A stretch of 60,000 nt of DNA, taken from positions 1,800,001 through 1,860,000 of the forward strand of contig NC_092566.1 in assembly GCF_037975245.1 (NCBI RefSeq), given 5' to 3'. Below the pieces are notes generated by a model that did not search any database, was not told the origin of the DNA, and worked only from the letters and a program-made list of their open reading frames with translations. Within the stretch, counting starts at the first letter, position 1. Every line of letters starts with the position of its first letter. A program made the translations under genes and the position numbers. Below, in pieces: positions 36,201 to 47,570 of this stretch. The stretch is from Apostichopus japonicus (lineage: Eukaryota; Echinodermata; Holothuroidea; Aspidochirotida; Stichopodidae).

Positions 36201-36596
36201 CACATAAATTTGTGTCATTGTGTATTTATATCAAATCAGAGTCTTAACTACAGAGGTGGTAGGTTAAAGAAAAGGGAACTCTGTTTATGAGGTAGTAAAG
36301 CAAATTATCTCTACATATATATGTTACTCTGCTTCGTGGAAGTCTGAAAAGCTCTCTAACTGATTGTTTAAATTGTTAAAGGACCCATAGCCCCCAGGCC
36401 CCTCCCACCCATATCCCCTTTCTCTGACATGCTAATATTGAGCGACAAAATAATACAAATACATTTTGTAATTGTTTCTTAAACCCAATGTAGGATTCAT
36501 AAGCCTCATCAGGAAGTATCTGTCATGTCCCATACGTATTACATTACATACTCTCACAGGCAAGAATTCTAGGTCGGCGGTGTACATCCCCGCCCT

Positions 36597-37750
36597 CAAG
36601 GGCGGCGGAAGCACTTTTAATCTGGGTGGGCACCAACGTCGAAGGGCACTTTGCAGAAATTCGATTGGACTGATGCAGCCTGATATTTAGTACCCTTTAT
36701 AACTCTTATTGTATTATCTTATTTGCGTATAAACATCACTCCATCAATGCCACCCCCCCCCCCCCCCCTCAAGGAAACAATGCATACTAGCACTGCAATA
36801 TCTAATGTGCAAATTGGGAAACAAGGAAAAAGACAAAATGAGGTGAAATCATTATAAAGTCCAAGTCCCTGCACTCGCGATCGATACATGCATGAAAGCA
36901 AATGAAATATGTCAAAATACTGAAAGAAAAATAATTTTCTATGTGTTTTTCAATGGTTAAACTCAGTGGCGGAGCTAGGGGTATTGGTCAGGAGGGGCGA
37001 GAATGGTCTGTAGAGGCGCTTTCGACACTATCTAAGCGGAGCGCCACCACAGGTTGGCGCGTAGCGTACAGAAATTTTTTGAGTAAAGATACTCCCTAGA
37101 TCGCCGGAAATGACCCTTTCCGGGCCTGGCTAATTTGCAGATAAACGAAGAATAAATAGGTGTCATCGCCAAATTACAGCAAAAAAAGGTGACAAACGTC
37201 AATAGGTAGACGAGAGCGCAATAAAACAGTCAATAATCGCGAATAAGTAAAAAGTGGTAAAGATCTGAAAAGGGCGCCAGCAGTCCATTTGAGTCTGTCA
37301 GGGGGGGCATTCGCCCCCCCCCCCCCACTGACTGTATGGACGCTCCGCCACTGGTTAAACTGATATTATTATGATCTTTATTATTGTAACGACTTTCCCA
37401 ATAATTATAACATCACGGCAAATGATTGTATGTTATTGGCATGCGATGTAATAACCAACGCATGCCTATATGATATGCACATTGAAATGTTAAACGCGGG
37501 CGTAGCGCGCAAAAAATGTTGGTAATATTTTTCGGGCAAGTCGTTACAGCCCCCCCCCCAAATCAAATTGGGCTCCTACGCCTGTGGTAGTAAACATTTA
37601 AAACTTCCCGAAATATTTCATTCGACGTGGGTTTCGCTTTGTAAACTCTTTTTTATTTAGAAATTTTTATGTAGAAAAAGGGCACATTTTTAACCTGAGG
37701 AAAAGTGGGGGGGCACGTGCCCCCTGTGCCCCCCGGTTCCGCCGCCCTTG
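36597..37750. mobile_element. Possible larger inverted-repeat element containing a nested MITE
   Basis: CAAGGGCGGCGGAAGC at 36597-36612 faces GGTTCCGCCGCCCTTG at 37735-37750. These are inverted repeats with one mismatch over 16 bp. The 8 bp outside are CCCGCCCT and CCCCCCTT, six of eight matching, compatible with a decayed hAT-type target duplication. Between them lies the complete MITE 36964-37353 plus a further inverted pair around TGTAACGACTT (about 37385 and 37546). If the ends are right, the host element is about 755 bp without the insert. C-rich flanks make the apparent duplication weak evidence. Confidence 0.5.
36956..37361. mobile_element. hAT-type MITE, copy 1, with perfect 8-bp target duplication
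   Basis: Element 36964-37353 (390 bp) starts CAGTGGCGGAGCTAGGGG and ends GGACGCTCCGCCACTG. It is flanked on both sides by GTTAAACT (36956-36963 and 37354-37361). The CA...TG ends, about 12-bp terminal inverted repeats and the 8-bp target duplication define a hAT-type non-autonomous element (family knowledge). There is no transposase frame. A long C run lies near the right end (37314-37326). Confidence 0.93.
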
Positions 37751-38746
37751 CCCCCCTTTTAACTCCACAAAAAAAAATAAAAGTAGTTATTTGCACAACC
37801 TTGTATGTAGACCTACTTATAGATTTCAAACCTAGTTTAAAAACCTACATCGCCTCAGAATGTACCATGTCATATCTTAAGTATTCATTTTTTCCTGAGG
37901 GAGAACCTCCCCCCAACCCCCCCTGCCCTGTCCGCCCCTCCCACTCTAGTCAGCTTTAAGGTCCTCAGGGCCACATGCTTTCGGCTTAAGCTCCTGGATC
38001 CCCGCCATCTTTAAACATCTCCTACTTCTCCTCATCACCTTGTTGGTTTCTTTCTTCTCTCCACCCCTTGTCTACTAATCCCCTTACATCTATCTCTTTG
38101 TGTTCACTGTGCTCATTAACCTGTCTTTATTCTGTGCGTGTTTTTGTCCCTTCTGTTACTGTTACTTGCCATTTAGCCTCTGAAGAAGATTCTGCTAGGA
38201 TAGAAACGTCAGGCCAACTTACTTTGACACATCTTTAAAACATGCCAAGGAATTGCTAAGGCTATTTCATTGACTCTCTGATCTGTTTGGAGTGCATGTT
38301 TAATAGTGTGCTATGATAATATTTCGTAATGGCAATCCCAGTTCATATCCTGCCATGCTCTGCTAAAGGTGAAGGTCACCCAGATAGTTATAAAAACTTA
38401 GCTGGATCCCCAAGTTCTCTGGTCTTTAATCTTCCCTCCAGCCTCCACATCACTGGTCTCCGAGAAATTAAAGGGAAGCACACAGCTTTAGGACCATATT
38501 TTAATGATGCAGTTTGGTTAAAGACTAAAAACCTTTCAAGATCAAGTCATGTTTGGAAAATTAGGTGGGCTTTCAGCTCTTGAAAATGTTTGTGTGAATA
38601 GTTATTTTCAAAATATGTTTGAAAATTTTGGTTTAGGTTGGGAGAGTATGTTTATGTACCAGACTAGCAACCACAGGGATCAAGTATGTGAGCAGAGCAG
38701 GTTACCATTAATTAAATGAGAAGAGAACAAGTTGTTGTGCCCTGGG
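37751..38746. other. Intronic stretch with hammerhead-like motif
   Basis: Non-coding. A segment at about 37960-38170 (GGCCACATGCTTTCGGCTTA, then C/T-rich) precedes the hammerhead-like motif at 38176 and may belong to the same decayed retroelement. No gene is supported. Confidence 0.45.
38176..38214 (+). ncRNA. Hammerhead-ribozyme-like motif 1 (decayed)
   Basis: GCCT (38176-38179), then CTGAAGA (38180-38186), then a short hairpin ATTCT-GCT-AGGAT, then GAAAC (38203-38207), GTC and AGGC. The order matches a type I hammerhead core: stem I strand, CUGANGA, stem II, GAAA, stem III, GUC, stem I strand. GCCT pairs perfectly with AGGC as stem I. Stem III has no loop, so it could only form between two copies, and two bases next to stem II are unpaired. 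Such motifs are known from Penelope-like and related retroelements. I read this as a relic, not a proven active ribozyme. Confidence 0.4.
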
Positions 38747-39147
38747 GGGGGAGGCAGTGGCAGAGCTAGGGGTATTGGTCAGAGGGGGCGAGAATGGACT
38801 GTAGGGGTGCTTTCGACACTATCTAAGGGGAGCGCGCACCACAGGTTGGCGCGGAGCATACAGAATTTTTTGAGTAAAGATACTCCCTAGATCGCTGGAA
38901 ATTACCCTTTCCAGGCCTTTCTAATTTGCAGATAAATGAAGAATAAATAGCCGTTTTGACAGAAAATTACACCAACAAAATGTAACAAATGTCAATAGGT
39001 AGATGAGAGTGCAATAAAATAGTCAATAATTGCGAATAAGTAAAAAGTGGTAAAAAGCTGAAAAGGGCGCCAGCAGTCCATTTGAGTCCGTCAGGGGGGG
39101 CATTTGCCCCCCCCTGACTATATGGATGCTCTGCCACTGGGGGGAGG
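38747..39147. mobile_element. hAT-type MITE, copy 2, with perfect 8-bp target duplication
   Basis: Element 38755-39139 (385 bp) starts CAGTGGCAGAGCTAGGGG and ends GGATGCTCTGCCACTG. It is flanked by GGGGGAGG on both sides (38747-38754, 39140-39147). It is colinear with copy 1 over its whole length, including CTATCTAAG.GGAGCG and AAAAGGGCGCCAGCAGTCCA. It differs mainly by transitions at CG positions, as expected of methylated, decaying repeats. Confidence 0.93.
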
Positions 39148-41714
39148 GGATGTGTGTAGTGAGTTGAGGGGTTCCCTTCCCCTTTGTGGGAAACAATTGT
39201 TTCAAAGAACACCAAAGTACTACATGAAACATGGTAACAGATTTGAAGTTTAAAACCTCAATCCCAATATTTTAGATCAGATCATTATTAGGACTGTTAC
39301 AATAGTAACAGTTTGGCATTCTGTGCTCAAAATGGAGTTAATTTAAGCTAGATGGCCAAAAAATCAATCTCGAGAATGTTTTCAGCTATATGTATTACAT
39401 TGTTTTTGTTGGAATTATTTAAAACTCTGGAAATTTTTTTGAAATTTTTTATAATATCCATCTAGATTGTCACAATAAGAGATAGAAGAAAGGGGATTTG
39501 CATATCCTGGGAAATGACTTGTTTAAAGTTGACAGTAAATAATGGGAATGTTGATGATTTTGGTACCACGATTGCAATGAGATTTTTTTGCGTTTTATCT
39601 TAAATAGTGTTCTGCTGATTTAATAGCGGTTGATAAGATTGTGTCCAAAGTCACAAGATAAAAAGAAGGAAAAAAAGTGGGAAACCTTTTACCCAATTTC
39701 GTCTGTCAATCCAGTTTACCTGGATGTGGTGTATATTCCATTGCAAATGACCTAGATTTAGTGTTGAATTAGTCTAAGGTGTTTGCCTGGTAAGTTGTTT
39801 TGACAAGCGCATGGTTACAGGCTTCCCAATTATTGTCAACATGTTGGGAAAACAAGATGAAATTAAAGCGGACTCAACCTATACCTACCGATGATGCAGC
39901 GATGTTAGATAATTCCAACTCAAATTGTTTGGGATCAAATTTGGAAATGAATTTACTGTATCTGTTGCCAAAGCTAGGCAAGATTACAATCTTGAGTCTG
40001 TTTCACAAAAAACAAACCAAACAAACCCCTAAAAAACAAACTGTTTTCCCCTCCCTTTGCAATTTCAAAGCTATCATATCTCCAGTTATGACTTGGTTAT
40101 TGAGTCTCTCTGAATTTATCAATTGCCAAAGACATACTCCTATCAGAGTCCAGCTTGTGACTTATAGTACAAGATTGTGGGGTATATTAGGGAGGGAGTG
40201 TGAAGGCAATACAGGTGCTATGTTTAAATATTTTGTTTTTGGTAATATATCTCATTAGAAAAGTTTTGTGCTGTGTTCATTAGGCCTTTCTGCAAATGTT
40301 GAAAAGACACAAATGAAGAGGCAAAATGATGGTTTTGAAAAGTTTCAACGATCACCCAAACTTTTCAGACGGGCGAAGGTTTCCAATCCATGTTAATTTC
40401 CCGTTATGCCGGGTTATTGTGGTTCCATGCTGAGATGTCGGCAGTTGGGGGAAGGAGGAACCCTCTTAATTAATTAGAGATACAGGGCCAAATTAATTAA
40501 AAAGCAAATGTAAAGCTGAATCAGTCTGTCTGCTCTAAGCTTGTTTCTGTTTTTACTTGGATGCATGGTTTCCCTTTAAGGGACCTTGTACAGTTAGGGG
40601 GATCAGGCTTTATGGAAAGTTCTATCAAATGCATTCTCACCTGCTGGCACAGCTATTACACTTGAATACTCAACAGCCTTGACACTGATGTTTGATGAAG
40701 GGATAGAGTCTCATCTGAAACAGGAGTAATGTTCAAAGTGAACTGAACAGTACTTGTGGGACTCAGGCTGGCATTTCATCTCCAGCTCGCTCAGTTGAAT
40801 ATTTACCATCAACCGACTTTAGCGTAGTTGGTGTGTCTGTTAATATGTTCACATTGTTGTTGTTCATGCACTGTGTACGGTCGTCGTCGGTCGGTCGGTC
40901 GGGCTATAACAGGGACTCAGGGGCAGAAGTATATACACAAACCAAGAAGTAATAACATTCCTGTCATGCCATAAACAATTATCTTTTCTTTGTCCAAATT
41001 TACAACCTCCCATGGGGTTCTTATCCGAGTTACTTATGCAGGTCTCTAATTTTCCGATTTAATGTCTCGGAATTTGGTAACTAATTACTCCCTCTCTGCA
41101 TTGGGTTTTTAAAAGCCTGATGGAGGATTTGCATTCCGAGGGTTAGGAAATATATATGTAAACTTGACCTGAACCTTTTACCACTAACATACAGAATATT
41201 TAGAGAATGACTTCAAGCAGAAGTATAAGTCTCGACGACCGACGGCGCGTAATCCACAAAAAAAATGAAAAAAGATTTGAGTGTTGCTAATGTTTCTATA
41301 TGTAGCTAAATATGATAGTTTTCAAGATATTCAGAGCTCTTTAACAATCTCTGGAATAAATCTCTGGAAAAGGCTTACTTGATAATCTGGTGGCTCCTAG
41401 TAGCTAAGTGAAGACGTAAATTGCTATCTCAATCCATTGTATTTTATTAATCTGGTAATTTACTCAACTATGGGTAATTTACATGAGAGTTAAATGTTTT
41501 GTTTTGATTATGCATGCATAGGTAGTGACTCCAGATTTTATACGATCATGCAGGTACGACTGATTTTATAGTTAATAATACTGCACAAAATGTAAACTTG
41601 GATATTAATGGAGGAATTATCCATCATCTGCGAACAACATTTAATTTAGATCATTATCTCAAGATGAAAAAGAACGTATAGGAAAGGACAACTTATTCAT
41701 AAATGTAAGATCTA

Positions 41715-41756
41715 GAGTCCATATAGAGTATATATATATATATATATATTTATATA
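41715..41756. repeat. TA microsatellite
   Basis: A run of TA dinucleotides (TATATATATATATATATATA) inside intron 2. Another shorter run is at about 41932-41943. Confidence 0.9.
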
Positions 41757-42749
41757 TGAATGTAAATTTATAAAGGTTAGAGGGCCAGCTGTGTCAATGC
41801 TAGCAGATACTCTCCAGGGCGAAACTAAAATAAAAACAGAAAAGAAAAGAAAAATTAGGAGAGAGATGGAATAGAGATGTGCTCATGTCAAATTTGACAC
41901 ACAAGCAAACAATTAAAAAAAAAACTTCTAGATATATATATATACAATTGAGGGTAAATGTCAGGGAGTAATTTCGTGTTTAACTTTTGTGTAGCAGTTG
42001 TGATGTCCCTGAGTTTTGTCTCGCATAAAATACTACGGTTCCTGTACATGTAGAAAACTGCATATAAATTATGATGGAAAGATTCATGTATGGAAAATAT
42101 TATCTAGAGACAATAAATTTGTGAGTTATTAGGTTATTAGTCCATCATGAAGAAGGTTATATAGGATACTTATAATAAGGAGTTGTTATGGAACATATAT
42201 ATAGCAATTTTTTGCATAATTTAGAAGTACTAAAGTACTGTAATTATAGGGAGCCATTGTTTAGGAATGGATGAATTGTACTGTTTGGTTCAATGTCCAC
42301 GCGGGTAATACTTTCCTGTTTCTTACAAAGCTCTCCATGTGCATATACTGTATGTACAGTACTGTGCAAGTCCGGTTACGAACCAAAGTGTTTCCGTCTA
42401 CTCTGTATAATGTCATGCTTACCTTTTTTTTGCCGACTATAAAGCTCTTTTGTTATTGTTGCTGTTTCAAATTCCAGGCTGGGAGAAAGTCAAGCTGGCC
42501 GTGTTTAAACAACAACAACATCAGGCAGAGTCTGGTAATTAATCAGTGTCTTTGCTGCATGAACTGTACACGACAGCAGCGCTTGAATTCAAGAAACATC
42601 ATTCATCTATTTTTAGGATATGCCTATCAAAACAGCATTCATGCTCTTCATCATTTAGTCCTACTCGGGAACTTCTAACTTGTCTTGTACTGCATCGAAT
42701 GTAGAATGCATTGAAAATAAAAAGACTTGTCATCCATCTATTCTAAGGT

Positions 42750-42812
42750 CCCCCGCCCCTCCCCACCCCTCCCCACCCCTCCCCACCCCTCCCCACCCCT
42801 CCCCACCCCCAC
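42750..42812 (+). repeat. C-rich decamer array (CCCCACCCCT)n
   Basis: Five exact head-to-tail copies of CCCCACCCCT, preceded by a CCCCGCCCCT variant and followed by CCCCACCCCC. The minus strand therefore carries many closely spaced GGGG runs, a strong candidate for G-quadruplex formation, and the + strand for an i-motif. Confidence 0.95.
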
Positions 42813-45451
42813 CAAAAACAAGAAAGAAAGGTGGATGATAACCTTTATTGATTGGACATATTTTCACAGGCACGTATGATAACTCACTGCACGATTACAG
42901 CTTGGAGTATTCTGGTCATAGAGTGGCCATTAGTTCCTAGTAATGATATGCTAGGTATATATCACACATACAATTGTGCAGTATATAATATCATGTACAA
43001 AAGCTATATATATATTCTGCAACTATAACTTAAATGGCTTTACATTTTATATAGCATGAAGTTACATTGCATGTAGCATAATTATGTAGTTTAGATTTTG
43101 AACAGTTTCTGGAAACTATACTTTTGCAATAATTTTGTTCTCCGTGGATTGAAACTCATAATTGATCAGTTAACGGCGGTTGGAGTCGAGCAACGTTGGC
43201 CATATAATTTTGACACTAATATTTCGTCACAGTTTAAGAATTTTTATTCAGCGTTTCATCCTTGTCAATATTTGTAACCATGGTGATAACCCATTCTATT
43301 TACTGGAGGAACCATAATTTGGAAGGCTGCGTTGCTAATTGATGACAAAGCTCAGTTACGATAAATGTCCTTGACAACGGTAGAGAAACTGGTATAAACA
43401 CGTCCAAAATGAGTTAAACCCTTGCTCTGTGTTACCCACCTTCCCTTTTAAAATCATTTTGGTCATCAAGATTGTCCCCTCCATCCTCAACATCCATCCC
43501 CTTACTCCCTCCCCCCCCAAAATAAATATGCTAGAAAAGTGAAATTATGGTCACCCATGTTCCAAACCACAAGGAGCATATTTTTAAACCTTCAAACCAT
43601 TTACCTGACTGATATTTTTAACTCTTCAATGTTCGAGAATAAAGTGGCTTATGTCAGAGTCTCATTTTGTCTCTTGTGTAAATTTTTTAGTTGGCTAAAC
43701 TTTTAGACCAATACAGAAAACCAATAAAGTTGTCTCTGCCACTGGTCTGTCACTATTGGTTGTACAAAGTCATGGTGGAATATTTTAAATAAGTCTTATT
43801 TGGGAAAACATCTTTTTTTTTCAATTTTTGTCTTGTTTCATTTTGCATTGCAAACTTTATTCATTGGTATGTTTCATAGAGAGTTTATGCATTGTAGTCA
43901 TTCAAGAGTTCAATAGATTTCTCTAGCATGAAGAATTTGTAGAATATCATCATAGTATATCATTGATATAGAACACATTTTTCTCCATGATAGATAATAA
44001 AATGGTTCTGACAATTTTTTTTTGCAACTTGAGCGAAATGAGCCATCCCTAATTTCAGTCTGTTGTCCCAAATTGCAGGTAGGTTAAGCAGCATTTTGCA
44101 ATATTGGTACCCACCCCCCTCCCCCCACCACCCCCATACTACATATACTATGCTAAGATACATGATTCAAGGCTGGACTTACTTTTATGAAAAAGAAAAA
44201 AAAGTCAAAATTTTATATATGCTGATATAAAAAGTGTTCAGACAACAAGTTGTTTGGAAATACATGGAATCATTAATATAATTAATTCCGTTTAATTAAT
44301 TAATTTAATTAGATTTAAGTTGCTACCCAAGGTGCATTTGGGGTGAAGATATCTAGGCAGATATGTCTATAAATTACAGTATGATCACTATAAAATACTG
44401 CTTGAGGATAGGTAGGCCTACTGTTAAGTTGGAAACAATATTAGACATTGGGAGAATAAATGCATGGGCTGTTGAAATGTATTTAAGATTGGTACAGAAC
44501 TTCAGGTGTCTATCAGAATGATCCTTTATTGATTACTTGAGGACTATATTGTTTGAGAACTACAATGTGCCATGCACATGTGTGCATGCTACTGTACAGT
44601 ATCCTTGCTTGCTACAGTATGTAATCTATATCTGTGTTATGTGAGTTTAGGGGATGAGTAGCCCATGGAATGCATAACTGTTGCTCAGGCTCACTCTTTC
44701 AAGATGATCCTTTTCTCTCGGAAAGAAAACTTGTGGAAAGTTGAAACACCATATTCGAGTGATTGTCTGCAGTGTTGTTTCCTCTTGCTTTGTTATCATT
44801 AGGCCAGATACTTCTAAATCCGAAACTAATTACTTGTTATTAAGGAAGATATTAATATATGATGTGAGATAAAAGTATTGTTGGCCTTTGCTAGGATCGA
44901 TTAAGGAAATATTCTTCACTTCCCTGTATGAACGTAATGACCAGTTTTTGAATTTTGACTAACTTGTCCGTAACTAAGGTGTAGTCTGCTGTATAATGCT
45001 ATAGCCAGTTAGCCTCACTGTATGTCTTGTATTGTTCCTTTGTGTTGTACTATATCGAAACTGGCGCTTGGTTGCAGATATTAAGTGAATTTAAGTGGGG
45101 GAGCTTTATGTTCGGACTATGAAGTAACCATGGAAATCGGTTACTTAAATCAGGGCTTAATGGCAAAGGCTTGAAAGAAATTCTTCAAATCTGTACAGAG
45201 ATTTGCTCGAATTCTTTGTCGTAGAATCTCTTTCTTTGAAAGTGGACAATTGTTTGGCTTAGGTCAGGCAAATAAACCTAATCGGAACCATTTCTTGTGT
45301 ATTCATGAGAGAGATTACTGGTATACCAAGAATTATTCAATAATTGTGTAAATTGAGGAAATTTGAATGAAGGATTTTAGAGAGCTTAAAAACAGGGTCA
45401 TTCAGTCAGTGGAATCGGGGTTTCTTTCTTCTGATAGCTGCTTCAGAGAAT

Positions 45452-45519
45452 TTATAAACTGGTCAGCTATTCATGACAGAAACTCTTATAAACTGGTCAG
45501 CTGTTCATGACAGAAACTC
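45452..45519 (+). repeat. 34-bp tandem duplication
   Basis: Two copies of TTATAAACTGGTCAGCT followed by a TTCATGACAGAAACTC stretch, one mismatch apart. Non-coding. Confidence 0.9.
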
Positions 45520-46183
45520 TTATGTAGAATCAATTGCATGGCATACAGTATATGTATGTGTACATACACACACACATAAAGGGAATTAACTTACTGTTTT
45601 CATTAATATATAGCAGTTTGGAGGTCTGATGTGTTTCTTATAAAATACTGAAAATGATTAGATTTTAGCTGTTTAGCAAAGATCGCTAGACAACTTTGGA
45701 TTTATATAAATCTTTCCATTTGACATAGCATTCTGCTATTTGATACCAGCGAAATTATTCTGTTAAACATGCAATTAAGGTACTACTCTACTGTACACAT
45801 ACATATGCATAGACTGACTGTATGGAGTTCTTGTAACATTAAACAAGTTGCTTGCATTTCACATTTATATTCCAGTATATATTTCCATACTACTTTCACT
45901 CAAGTAAACTTGTACAATATATTGTATGCCGACTTGATCAGGAAATTCTTCTGCATCCAACAGAAATGCCAAACGCTAGAAATTATACGGCTAATATTTA
46001 CTCTAACAATGTATATAATTCATCCCAGATTCATCCCATAAGCTATATTTAGGGATGGATAGCTCCTTTTGGTAGAATTATACACCTCCATAGTAGCACA
46101 TGTACTGGCCTTTATTTCTTGTGTTGAGGTCACTGCAGCTAGAACTCTGTAGACATAGTGTCAAACATTCCTCTGCTCCTTCA

Positions 46184-46552
46184 TTAAAGGCATTGAAGAC
46201 TCGCCCCAAACCGCGTGCCGCGCTCTGAAAAAGTTAACTTTCCATTGCTCGTAAGTGAAGTTTTCTGCTTGTCGTTACAAAATGCAGACAGTAATGAAAT
46301 GCGAAACCTTGTTATCTTTAGCTGGACCTGAGGTGTCCATCGCTGTTTCATTTGCACACTGTGCTGTGGGTATTGACCGCAGCTGTATGTACTGACTGTA
46401 CACAAGTGTCTGATAACCAAAGGCAGCAAGCTGTGTGCGTATTTTCTGGGATCGATGGTGGTGTCTTAACACTTCTGTTACACCTCATTCGAACCTAAGT
46501 CAGATTACCGGCATTAGACGTTTCTTTTTGCGCGAGTCTTCACACCCTTTAA
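46184..46552 (+). mobile_element. TTAA-flanked MITE, complete copy C
   Basis: A 361-bp element (46188-46548) with TTAA at 46184-46187 and 46549-46552. Ends are the same as copies A and B. It lies in intron 2 of the large gene in the gene's sense orientation, 868 bp before exon 3. Confidence 0.9.
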
Positions 46553-47420
46553 GTTATATTCATAACCTCTTTAATAGTCATGTTTTCTATTTTCAGCATG
46601 TTTTTTTTGGGAGTATGCGGTGAGCATCATATTTATTTTAAGAAACTGAAAGTGAACATTTCCTTGTATTTGTGGCAAAACTGAAACCATTAATGATCAC
46701 CAACATCGCACAGCTAGGGTTGCATCTGAATTTTCTCTGAAAATTCAAGCTTGTGACATACGCTTTTAAAAGTCACAACCCGGGGTGTGATTATGAAAAA
46801 TCCCTATTTTTGCTATTCTTAGATTAAACCTTAATTTGTCAAAAATATTTTGTCATAGAATTCCCAGAAAAATATCACTGACAATGATATCAACAGTTGA
46901 AGTGAAAGTAGCTGTGGGTGAATGTTTGCTAAGAAATTCAACCACTTGGGACGAGTCTATAATTCCCTTCTTCCTACATACATTGCTCTACTAGGGGGAT
47001 CCCAGCCATGTTACCTAAAATGACGGATGGATGATGAACTAGTTTGGGATCGAGGATTACACTGGAAATCCTGGTAATTTAAAACCATGGCATATACCAC
47101 CTAGTCTAGCTAAACTGACAAAGGACAAAGGACAAAAAACATTAAAACAGTGAAAATTTAGTTGAGGTTTGAAGGAATTGTCTCCCCCCCCCAGACCCTG
47201 CTATTTATAAAATGAAAGCTTGAGAAAGTTACCATCTTATTCTGTACAATGCTTATAAACTATATCAAAACAGATAAATTTACACCAAGAAAATGGATAA
47301 TAGTTCTTTTCTCCTAAAAAGGTGCTGGACCTACTTTGTATTTGAACTGAATTTCTTTTTATTTCTCAGACTGTAGTTTGATCTCAAATTATGACTGTGC
47401 TCTCATGTGTTTCTTTACAG

Positions 47421-47570
47421 TAGAGACCAAGAGCAGTGGAGATGGAGGTGCAAAGAAGATCCCATCCACAGATATGATGACCATGTATGAAAACATCCAG
47501 GCCAACCTCAGCGAAGATTTCTTAAGCAAATTGGAGGCTTGGGATAAAAAGAAGCAAAAGGAGGGACCTG
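47421..47570 (+). CDS. Exon 3: residues 495-544, first W-motif
   Basis: The acceptor is TTCTTTACAG; the donor is GACCTG|GTAAAT. A 150-nt exon, phase 1 on both sides, so it can be skipped without breaking the frame. The joined codon with exon 2 is GTA. It codes VETKSSGDGGAKKIPSTDM, then MTMYENIQAN, then LSEDFLSKLEAWDKKKQK (524-541). That last motif recurs in exon 4. Function is not recognised. Confidence 0.92.

Larger units (their letters stand above)
32810..47420 (+). other. 14.6-kb intron 2 filled with repeats
   Basis: Runs from GTTTGC at 32810 to TTCTTTACAG at 47420. It holds a 132-bp tandem duplication, two hAT-type MITEs, a possible larger element around the first of them, a hammerhead-like motif, a TTAA MITE, a C-rich decamer array and AT microsatellites (listed separately). 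The remaining stretches (33280-36596, 39148-42749, 42813-45451) show no supported gene. Open frames of 135-152 codons at 39800-40258 and 42271-42678 have no domain and no splice context I would trust. Confidence 0.85.

Noticed and set aside
39800-40258. 152-codon open frame in intron 2
   Set aside because: No recognisable domain, AT-driven composition, no reliable splice sites in phase with neighbours.
40875-41260. GTCGTCGTCGGTCGGTCGGTCG near 40880 and CGACGACCGACGGCG near 41234 as an inverted pair
   Set aside because: Only about nine bases pair well and the first is a simple TCGG repeat, so chance similarity is likely.
42271-42678. 135-codon open frame in intron 2
   Set aside because: Cys/Phe/Tyr-rich without repeat or domain pattern, typical of chance frames in AT-rich DNA.
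18690-46623. Similar short peptides (LGSMVV.NTSVTP.SKLGQITG) at 18690-18962, 27415-27633 and 46435-46623
   Set aside because: The apparent protein conservation is explained by the shared MITE DNA; frames start and stop at different places and extend into unique flanks.
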